Shown: one piece after another, positions 1-6,351 of the stretch | Numbering within the stretch: the first letter of the stretch is position 1 | How the letters are laid out: every line of letters starts with the position of its first letter | Assembly: GCA_964569025.1 (NCBI GenBank) | Contig: CAZMSQ010000058.1 | Location: 1 to 10,462 of the forward strand | Direction: 5' to 3' | Source of the DNA: CAZMSQ01 sp964569025 | Lineage (GTDB): Bacteria; Bacteroidota; Bacteroidia; Chitinophagales; Saprospiraceae | Length of the DNA stretch: 10,462 nt | Notes under the pieces: generated by a model | What the model was told of the DNA's origin: nothing | Database searches by the model: none | Seen by the model: only the letters and a program-made list of their open reading frames with translations | Program-made: the position numbers and the translations under genes

Positions 1-575
1 CCATCATCTATATGGGTGATGAGCTTGGCATGACCAATACCCACTTTACCTCAATTGATGAAATAGACGATGTCCAGACCCGGAATTCCTACAATGCCTA
101 CGTTGAAAGCGGTGGGAATCCGGCCGACTTTATGAAGGCTGCAAATGTCAACAGCCGAGACCATGTGCGCACGCCCATGCCCTGGAATGCTGGCAAACAG
201 GGGGGATTTACTTCCGGCGACCCTTGGCTGGCGCTCAATCCCCAGTACCCTTCGGTCAATGTTGAGGTCCAGCTTGCTGATCCCGATTCAGTACTCAACT
301 ATTGCCGGCACCTCATCGCGCTGAGAAAACGTACCGAAGTGCTGAGGTCAGGCTCGCTCAAACCCGTGCCAACCAATACCGATCGTCTTTTTGCATACAG
401 GCGGGAATCTGAATCAGCCAGCGTGCTGGTGCTTCACAATATGTCGGACGATCCGCAGCAGCTAACGGCAGGACAGTCATCTGCTGTTTTGATTTCCACC
501 CATTCTGAGGTTCTGATGGAGAATGGGGTTGTCAATTTGGAACCGTGGCAAAGTGTTGTTTTGGATGTGATGTGA
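1..575 (+). CDS. GH13 alpha-glucosidase / oligo-1,6-glucosidase-type enzyme, C-terminal part only
   Basis: The gene is open at the left edge (first full codon at 3) and ends with TGA at 573-575; about 190 residues are visible. The first residues, IIYMGDELGMTN, match the (Y)xGEExGM segment that follows the last catalytic Asp in glycoside hydrolase family 13. A little further on, NSRDHVRTPMPWN matches the SRD..RTPMQW block of the oligo-1,6-glucosidase / alpha-glucosidase / sucrose-hydrolase subfamilies. The segment near VLNYCRHLIALRKR is the usual last helix of the barrel, and the rest is a C-terminal beta-sandwich ending in LEPWQSVVLDVM. All three catalytic acids should lie upstream of the window, so substrate and activity cannot be judged. 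The next gene, a ROK sugar kinase, starts 40 bp later, which suits a pathway in which released glucose is phosphorylated. The family is clear; the exact alpha-glucoside specificity is inferred. Confidence 0.88.
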   Translation, partial: IIYMGDELGMTNTHFTSIDEIDDVQTRNSYNAYVESGGNPADFMKAANVNSRDHVRTPMPWNAGKQGGFTSGDPWLALNPQYPSVNVEVQLADPDSVLNYCRHLIALRKRTEVLRSGSLKPVPTNTDRLFAYRRESESASVLVLHNMSDDPQQLTAGQSSAVLISTHSEVLMENGVVNLEPWQSVVLDVM

Positions 576-615
576 GTCCTGACGGGCCTTATTTTGGAGA
601 ATAAAAAGAAAAAGT

Positions 616-1557
616 ATGAATAAATGGGGGATTGATCTGGGAGGTACCAAGATTGAATGCGTGGTGCTCAACTCAGAAAATGAAGTGTTGTTTCGGGACC
701 GGGTGCCTACGGAACAAGCGCATGGATATGGGCATATACTCGGCCAAATCCAAAAGGTGCTCAATATGGCCAAAACCCGCACCGGTCATAGTCCGGAGTT
801 TGTGGGTATCTGTACGCCCGGCGCCATCGACGCAGAAACCGGGCTGCTCAAAAACAGCAATACGGTGGTTCTGAATGGAAAACCCTTCAAAAATGACCTC
901 GAACAGTTGCTGAATGTATCTCTGGGGTTTGAGAATGATGCCAATTGTTTTGCACTCGCAGAATATCACATGGGTGCCGTGGCTCAAACAGTACCAGATG
1001 CAGCGTGCGTGTTCGGCATTATTCTGGGAACTGGCGTAGGCGGTGGCGTGGTGGTTAATGGTCAGCTGCTCAGCGGGCGTCACGGGATAGCCGGAGAATG
1101 GGGCCATAATTTTCTCGATGAGTCCGGTGGACCCTGTTATTGCGGTAAGACCGGTTGCGTGGAGACAGTCATCAGTGGACCCGCCCTTGAGCGTTTCTAC
1201 CGAAACATCTCAGGTGGTGATGATCGCAAGCTGAAGGATATTCTTGCCAGAGCCAGAACAGGCGAGGACGAAGCAGCTGTCAGAACGCTCACTAGGCTGC
1301 TGCACTTTTTTGGCTACGGTATTTCATGGATCGTGAACATCCTTGATCCGGATGCCATCATTATTGGCGGTGGGGTAGGGAACACTCCGGAGCTCTACTC
1401 CCGCGGTCATGAATTCTCCCTGCCATGGGTCTTCAACCCCCATATGCATACCCGGCTGCTCAAACCTGCGCTGGGTGATAGTGCAGGCGTATTCGGGGCT
1501 GCATTTCTCTCACCAAAACCAATATATGATGAAAGAGAAATACATACTGGCCCTTGA
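616..1557 (+). CDS. ROK-family sugar kinase (probable glucokinase/fructokinase type)
   Basis: This 313-aa protein has the usual ROK length. The N-terminal phosphate-binding motif is DLGGTK (residues 7-12) and the putative catalytic Asp is D108 in FENDAN. A glycine-rich ATP loop, GTGVGGGVVVNG, lies at 138-149. The ROK zinc motif is complete: H164 in GEWGH, then C174, C176 and C181 in GPCYCGKTGCVE. E161 is the conserved sugar-contacting acid, and a second phosphate loop, IIIGGGVGN, lies at 248-256. ROK kinases phosphorylate glucose, fructose, mannose or N-acyl hexosamines in the cytoplasm; some ROK proteins are repressors, but no N-terminal DNA-binding domain is present here. Its position just after a GH13 glucosidase favours glucose as substrate (inference). 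ATG at 616 is preceded by an A-rich stretch without a strong ribosome-binding site. The last 32 bp overlap the start of glpK in another frame, suggesting translational coupling. Confidence 0.93.
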   Translation: MNKWGIDLGGTKIECVVLNSENEVLFRDRVPTEQAHGYGHILGQIQKVLNMAKTRTGHSPEFVGICTPGAIDAETGLLKNSNTVVLNGKPFKNDLEQLLNVSLGFENDANCFALAEYHMGAVAQTVPDAACVFGIILGTGVGGGVVVNGQLLSGRHGIAGEWGHNFLDESGGPCYCGKTGCVETVISGPALERFYRNISGGDDRKLKDILARARTGEDEAAVRTLTRLLHFFGYGISWIVNILDPDAIIIGGGVGNTPELYSRGHEFSLPWVFNPHMHTRLLKPALGDSAGVFGAAFLSPKPIYDEREIHTGP

Positions 1558-3019
1558 TCAGGGCACGTCAAGCTCACGAGCTGTCCTGGTAGATGTTTCG
1601 GGCGCCATTGTTGGTCAGGCTCAACGCGAATTTACCCAGATATTCCCACGGCCGGGATGGGTGGAGCACGATCCGCAGGAAATCTGGCAGAGCCAATGGG
1701 AAATGTGCCAGAAGGTTACGCGCGAAGCAGGGATAGAGCCATCGGATATTGCCGCTATCGGAATCACCAATCAGCGTGAAACCACCGTGGCATGGGATGC
1801 GCTCACGGGAGAGCCGGTCTGCAACGCAATCGTCTGGCAAGATAAGCGCACTGCCCCCTTGTGCGAGCGGCTGAAAGCGCAAGGTCTTGAGCCTCTGGTG
1901 CGCAAGCGGACCGGACTGCTGATCGACTCCTATTTCTCTGCCACGAAAATCCGGTGGATTCTCGACGAGGTGCCGGGAGCCGCTGCAAAGGCTGCGCAGG
2001 GAAGACTCAGGGTAGGCACCGTAGACAGTTGGCTCATCTGGAACCTGACCGGTGGGAAACAACACGTCACAGACCTGACCAATGCCTCCCGGACCATGCT
2101 TCTGGATATTCACACCAAAGAATGGGACGAAGAGTTGCTGCGACACCTGGATATCCCGTTGTCTGTCCTCCCAGCTGTACAACCATCAGCCGCTGCTTTT
2201 GGCACCCTCGCCTGGAAAGGGGCATCCATCCCCATCCGCGGTGTGGCGGGCGATCAACAGTCAGCTCTCTTTGGACAGGCTTGCTTTGAGGCGGGAATGG
2301 CCAAAAATACGTACGGCACAGGGTGCTTCATGCTGATGCATACTGGCGCTGATGCGCGCCCTTCTCAGCATGGTCTCCTGACCACCATTGCCTGTGACCC
2401 TGCTGGTCAGCCTGCTTATGCGCTGGAAGGCAGCATTTTCATAGCTGGAGCCGCCATCCAGTGGCTCAGAGACGGCCTTCACTTGCTCGATGATGCACGT
2501 GACAGTGAATATTTTGCCTCCAAAGTGGCCGACGATGAAGATGAGGTCATCGTGGTGCCCGCATTGTCAGGGCTTGGCGCACCGCACTGGGATATGTACG
2601 CACGAGGGGCCATTTTCGGCCTGACCAGAGATACCTCACGCGATCACATCGTCCGCTCAACCCTCCAGTCGCTGGCCTTCCAAACACGTGATGTTCTCGA
2701 AGCCATGGAGCAGGACGCCGGGCTCTCACTCTCCGTTCTGAAAGTCGATGGCGGAGCCTCCGCCAATAACTACTTGATGCAATTTCAGGCAGATATGCTG
2801 AGCGTCCCCGTTGAGCGCCCCGCAGATATCGAAACCACAGCCCTCGGAGCCGCCTACCTTGCCGGAACTGGCCTCGGTATGTGGACGGCCGAAAGCCTCG
2901 CTGAAGCCAGACAGATCGACAAAGTCTTCGAGCCCGCTATGGACCCCTTCCGCCGAGCTTCTCTCTATAAAAACTGGCGTAAAGCCGTCGGCCGCTCCCG
3001 CGCCTGGATTGAACCATGA
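1526..3019 (+). CDS. glpK: glycerol kinase
   Basis: The product makes sn-glycerol-3-phosphate from glycerol and ATP in the cytoplasm. It is 497 aa, as expected for GlpK (about 500). FGGY-kinase features in order: ATP-binding LDQGTSSSR near residues 10-18; NQRETTVAW at 82-90 with the glycerol-binding Arg/Glu pair R84-E85; IDSYFSATK with Y136; GVAGDQQSALFGQ with the putative catalytic base D243; the NTYGTGCFM nucleotide-site segment; GLGAPHWD; and LKVDGGASANNYLMQFQAD in the C-terminal ATPase lobe. The frame stays open upstream to 1409, but that extension overlaps ROK coding sequence and has no GlpK homology, so I start at the ATG pair 1526/1529; 1529 is equally possible. The start overlaps the ROK gene by 32 bp and no Shine-Dalgarno sequence is visible. 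glpD follows after 62 bp. No glpF facilitator gene is nearby. Confidence 0.97.
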   Translation: MMKEKYILALDQGTSSSRAVLVDVSGAIVGQAQREFTQIFPRPGWVEHDPQEIWQSQWEMCQKVTREAGIEPSDIAAIGITNQRETTVAWDALTGEPVCNAIVWQDKRTAPLCERLKAQGLEPLVRKRTGLLIDSYFSATKIRWILDEVPGAAAKAAQGRLRVGTVDSWLIWNLTGGKQHVTDLTNASRTMLLDIHTKEWDEELLRHLDIPLSVLPAVQPSAAAFGTLAWKGASIPIRGVAGDQQSALFGQACFEAGMAKNTYGTGCFMLMHTGADARPSQHGLLTTIACDPAGQPAYALEGSIFIAGAAIQWLRDGLHLLDDARDSEYFASKVADDEDEVIVVPALSGLGAPHWDMYARGAIFGLTRDTSRDHIVRSTLQSLAFQTRDVLEAMEQDAGLSLSVLKVDGGASANNYLMQFQADMLSVPVERPADIETTALGAAYLAGTGLGMWTAESLAEARQIDKVFEPAMDPFRRASLYKNWRKAVGRSRAWIEP

Positions 3020-3081
3020 TGTCATTGGTGGGTTTGATTTATTGAGGTTATTGAAAATGACTCGTAATCAGACCATTCGAT

Positions 3082-4791
3082 ATGGAAGTACATCACATGA
3101 CTGCCAAAGGCCGTACTTTTTCTGTCCTTGACAGGAATGCCCACATCCGTCAGTTGAAAGATGAACACTGGGACTTGATTGTCATTGGAGGTGGGGTGAC
3201 AGGTTGTGGCATTGCACTCGACGCGGCAGCCAGAGGGCTGAAGACGGTTTTGCTGGAAAAAGCGGACTTCGCTTCCGGCACAAGCAGCAAATCGACCAAA
3301 TTGATTCATGGTGGCCTTCGCTATCTGAAGCAGCTTGACATTGGGCTGGTTCGGGAGACAGGTACCGAGCGTGCCATTGTCCATCGGCTCGCGCCCCACC
3401 TTGTCATTCCCGAAAAAATGCTCCTCCCCCTGACAGACGGAGGCACGTACGGTAAGTTGGGCACTTCGTTTGGCCTTTGGATCTATGACCTGCTCGCAGG
3501 AGTGAAGCCTGAAGATCAGCGGATCATGCTCAATAAGCAAGAGGCTCTCCAAAAAGAACCTTTGCTCAATCCTGATACGCTCAGAGGTGGTGGGTATTAT
3601 GCCGAATACCGAACTGATGATGCACGCCTGACTCTTGAGCTGGCAAAAGCAGCCTCAGCTTACGGAGCTTTGGCAATGAATTACATGGAAGTCGATGACT
3701 TCCTGACTGGAAAAGATGGGCACATTCAAGGCATCCAGGCCACCGACAAACTGAGTGGTGAGACGCTCAGTCTCTCTGCTCATCAGGTGGTTTCAGCCGG
3801 GGGGCCATGGGTTGACGGGATTCGGAAGAAGGCCGCACCACTTGGCACCAAACACCTGCAACTGACCAAGGGAATCCACCTGGTCTTTCCTCATCACGTA
3901 CTGCCGGTCAGACAGTCTCTCTATTTTGATGTGCCAGACGGACGTATGGTCTTTGCCATCCCTCGGGGCAAGGTGACTTATGTGGGCACCACAGATACCT
4001 TCTACTCAGGAAATCTTGACAGAGTGCTTGTCACCAGAAACGATGCCGATTATCTCGTTTCAGCGGTCAATGCAGTCTTTCCATCTGTGCAAGTGGGCAT
4101 GAGCGATATCGTGTCGAGTTGGGCCGGTTTGAGGCCTCTCATCCATCAGGATGGCAAATCGCCCTCGGAATTGTCCCGCAAAGATGAGGTGTTTACATCG
4201 CCCAATGGCTTGATTTCCATTGCTGGAGGAAAGTTGACCGGCTACCGAAAAATGGCAAAAAAGGTGGTCGACCGCGTCATCAAGACCATCACTAAGAAAT
4301 CCGGAATTTCCTTCAGCCCGTGCAAAACCCATACCATCAAATTAACTCCCGAGCCTTTTTCCTCAGCGAAAGAGGTGGAGGCCTACACAGAAGAGTTGCG
4401 TAAAAAACTGGCTGGTTGCGGGCTTCATTCGGACCATGCAGACTACCTGGTCGGCAACTATGGCCGCCAGTCTGCGGCAATTGTTGCCGATTTGCAATTG
4501 TCTGTCTCTGCATCTCCGGAAATTGCCCTCGCTTGTTCAGAGGTACGATTCGGGGTCAAAAAAGAGGCAGTTGCCCGGGCAGAGGACTTCTTTGTGCGTC
4601 GCACAGGTCGCCTCTTTTTTGACATCGATGGTATTGAGGAGGTTCGCAGACCGGTTCTGAATGAGATGCAAACCCTGCTGAGCTGGTCAGCCGACCGCCG
4701 GCGGGCAGAAGAAGGGCTTCTGGACCAGGCCTTGCATGATGCGACTCACTTTGCTGCTCAAAAGACTGAACTCAGTCCCACACCAAAATAA
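3082..4791 (+). CDS. glpD: aerobic FAD-dependent glycerol-3-phosphate dehydrogenase
   Basis: This enzyme oxidises glycerol-3-phosphate to dihydroxyacetone phosphate and passes electrons to the quinone pool at the inner membrane, completing the glycerol route begun by GlpK. The 569 aa are close to the longer Bacillus-type GlpD. The Rossmann FAD motif is VIGGGVTGCG (residues 34-43). Family signatures include SSKSTKLIHGGLRYL (68-82), YAEYRTDDARL (173-183) and AGGKLTGYRKMAKKV (381-395), the last being the typical C-terminal FAD contact. A DAO C-terminal helical domain covers about 420-545, with RFGVKKEAVARAEDFFVRR. The start could be ATG 3082 or ATG 3097 (residue 6); an in-frame stop at 3058 excludes anything much earlier. 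The 62 bp spacer from glpK shows no TAnnTTTG box, which supports co-transcription. The last 34 bp overlap, tail to tail, the 3' end of the porin gene on the other strand. Confidence 0.96.
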   Translation: MEVHHMTAKGRTFSVLDRNAHIRQLKDEHWDLIVIGGGVTGCGIALDAAARGLKTVLLEKADFASGTSSKSTKLIHGGLRYLKQLDIGLVRETGTERAIVHRLAPHLVIPEKMLLPLTDGGTYGKLGTSFGLWIYDLLAGVKPEDQRIMLNKQEALQKEPLLNPDTLRGGGYYAEYRTDDARLTLELAKAASAYGALAMNYMEVDDFLTGKDGHIQGIQATDKLSGETLSLSAHQVVSAGGPWVDGIRKKAAPLGTKHLQLTKGIHLVFPHHVLPVRQSLYFDVPDGRMVFAIPRGKVTYVGTTDTFYSGNLDRVLVTRNDADYLVSAVNAVFPSVQVGMSDIVSSWAGLRPLIHQDGKSPSELSRKDEVFTSPNGLISIAGGKLTGYRKMAKKVVDRVIKTITKKSGISFSPCKTHTIKLTPEPFSSAKEVEAYTEELRKKLAGCGLHSDHADYLVGNYGRQSAAIVADLQLSVSASPEIALACSEVRFGVKKEAVARAEDFFVRRTGRLFFDIDGIEEVRRPVLNEMQTLLSWSADRRRAEEGLLDQALHDATHFAAQKTELSPTPK

Positions 4792-6053
4792 TTCCCTCGT
4801 CTGATTGCTCCCACGCCGCTCTGTGAAAAAAACTGGTTCACCGTTGCCCCATCAGCTGCCGAGCCGGGGTCTCCGCTCCGCCAAGTGTATGCAACAGCAA
4901 GTTTGAGACGGGTTTTGTTCAGGTACACATTCACCCCTGCATTCCAGGTGGTTTCAGAGCCTGAGAAGGCGGCAAGCTGAAAGGCGTTGAGCTGCTCTTC
5001 TTCTGAGAGGCCCCCGGAGAAATGCATCCACATGCCAGTCGGCTCAAGCATGATTCGTCCGAGCTGAATGTTGTATCCCATGCGGATATGTCCTGTTGCA
5101 GAAGATGCACGGAATACCTCATTTCCAGAGCCATCCGGGCTTGGGCGTTCGCCTTCTCGCCTCATGACCACCCATTCTCCATCAACATTCAAAGGGCCCC
5201 AGTTGAACAGGAGTCCCGGTCCAAAAGCAAGGGATTCAGAGAATACGTCAGTGCCCCCCTGCCAGGATGCATTGAAATCGAGCGAGAGACCATGCCGCTT
5301 TCCAAAGGAGTTGATGGTGTAGCCGATTCGGTAGGCATCCAGTTCAGGGTCGCCAATGGAAAGCACCACTCTGCCAGCTACCAGCGGGGAATAACGGATG
5401 CCCACGGAGGCGCCGTTCAATCCGGTGGTGAGCGGATTGAAAATACCCGCATTGTAGTTGAGGCGGAGTACTCCCTCCCCGATCAGCCCCCCAATATTGA
5501 GCCCTGCGGCCCGACCCGGTCCAGTACCGGTCAGGTGTCGGCGAACATAATTCTGGGACATGGATTTTTCAAATGAATTGGTTGCCCATGCTGAGGTGAT
5601 GCTCTCGCGCTGCATCTGGGGCCTGAAATACCCAAACGTCAGCACAAGCCCGTCACGCTGACTGCTTAGCCGGTACTGGAAAAAGGCATCCCAGATTCCG
5701 ACATTCGGCTGATCGCGATTGGTGCCGCCGACACCACCGCTTAGTAGGTCCCGGCCAATATGGTCATAATATAAGACCACTGTAAATCGAAGGCGATTGT
5801 AAGGCTCCCCTTTGAACACCACCCGGCTGCGACGCCAGGTGAAGTTGATACGGTTATCAACAGGATCATACCGGTTGGCAGAGGCATTCCAGACTTCCTG
5901 CCCCATCGTGTAGTATCCGAAAAACTGATTCATAAAAGTCATCCGTACCCGGAAATCCTTCACCGGTTTGATCCAAAGGGCTGCAGTTGAGTCGGTCTGA
6001 GCTCCCGCTGAGGAGAGGAGAATGGTAAAAAGGAGAAGCAGGACAATCCGCAT
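4758..6053 (-). CDS. outer-membrane porin, OprO/OprP-like beta-barrel
   Basis: A 431-aa secreted protein. It starts with a clear signal peptide, MRIVLLLLFTILLSSAGA, with likely cleavage after AGA before Gln-19. The rest has alternating polar and aromatic residues of beta-strands, for example RINFTWRRSRVVFKG and LRFTVVLYYDHIG. A segment like LVLTFGYFRPQMQRES followed by SFEKSMSQNYVRRHL resembles the conserved part of the phosphate-selective porin O/P family in Bacteroidota. The last residue is Phe (GLSSVF), the usual C-terminal outer-membrane signal. The frame stays open to an ATG at 6179, but those 42 extra residues precede the signal peptide, so 6053 is the chosen start. No TAnnTTTG box was found upstream on this strand. 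The 3' end overlaps glpD by 34 bp. The family is probable; the transported ion is not predictable, and a link to glycerol use is not shown. Confidence 0.87.
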   Translation of the reverse strand: MRIVLLLLFTILLSSAGAQTDSTAALWIKPVKDFRVRMTFMNQFFGYYTMGQEVWNASANRYDPVDNRINFTWRRSRVVFKGEPYNRLRFTVVLYYDHIGRDLLSGGVGGTNRDQPNVGIWDAFFQYRLSSQRDGLVLTFGYFRPQMQRESITSAWATNSFEKSMSQNYVRRHLTGTGPGRAAGLNIGGLIGEGVLRLNYNAGIFNPLTTGLNGASVGIRYSPLVAGRVVLSIGDPELDAYRIGYTINSFGKRHGLSLDFNASWQGGTDVFSESLAFGPGLLFNWGPLNVDGEWVVMRREGERPSPDGSGNEVFRASSATGHIRMGYNIQLGRIMLEPTGMWMHFSGGLSEEEQLNAFQLAAFSGSETTWNAGVNVYLNKTRLKLAVAYTWRSGDPGSAADGATVNQFFSQSGVGAIRRGNYFGVGLSSVF

Positions 6054-6296
6054 ATAAGCTCTGAATTGAGTGGTTTGGGGGAACTCAGCGTATTGAGGTT
6101 GGAAATGAAGGCTCAAGACCATGTGGGTGCTGAGGGTTGATGTAAAAGTGCAACAATTGACTGGCTTGCCATGTGACATGGGTCACAGCAACTCGCGAGA
6201 GGTTGTTCGGGCTGGATGTGCTGCCAAGCTGGTATCTCGTGTGGCATACCAATAGAGTGCCTGTTGCGTTAATGTCGAAAAGAGTCGCAGAACTCC

Positions 6297-6304
6297 TACT
6301 TTTG
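6297..6304 (+). promoter_or_regulatory. Bacteroidota-type -7 promoter box (TACTTTTG) for the large envelope gene
   Basis: TACTTTTG followed by CAGC matches the Bacteroidota primary sigma-factor -7 consensus TAnnTTTG. It lies 47 bp before ATG 6352, so transcription should begin near 6308-6312. A convincing -33 TTTG at the usual 19-21 bp spacing is missing; the nearest TTG (6264-6266) is about 30 bp upstream. The box lies in the divergent region between the porin gene and the propeller/OmpA gene and points toward the latter. Confidence 0.6.
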
Positions 6305-6310
6305 CAGCGT

Positions 6311-6329
6311 GACGGGATAAATTTCCGTC
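6311..6329 (+). promoter_or_regulatory. short hairpin at the predicted 5' end of the mRNA
   Basis: GACGGGA and TTCCGTC can pair across the five-base loop TAAAT. This gives a 7-bp stem that includes one G-U pair. It starts a few bases after the -7 box and ends 22 bp before ATG 6352, so it would sit at or near the 5' end of the transcript. It could protect the mRNA end or be an operator; a chance hairpin is also possible. Confidence 0.3.
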
Positions 6330-6351
6330 TCAAAAAAGACTATTGCCCGTT

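Noticed and set aside
1409..1525. Upstream extension of glpK to a start at 1409
   Set aside because: The extra 39 residues lie inside the ROK gene and have no resemblance to the GlpK N-terminus, which normally begins a few residues before the LDQGTSSSR motif, as it does from 1526.
3039..3054. Direct repeat TTATTGA-GG-TTATTGA between glpK and glpD
   Set aside because: Two 7-base A/T-rich copies can occur by chance, and no known regulator site or promoter element matches.
4694..4704. GC-rich palindrome CCGCCGGCGG near the end of glpD as a terminator
   Set aside because: It lies inside coding sequence, lacks a loop and has no T-tract after it.
6054..6179. Longer porin N-terminus starting at 6179
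   Set aside because: It would put 42 residues ahead of a clear signal peptide; the ATG at 6053 gives a standard signal peptide directly.
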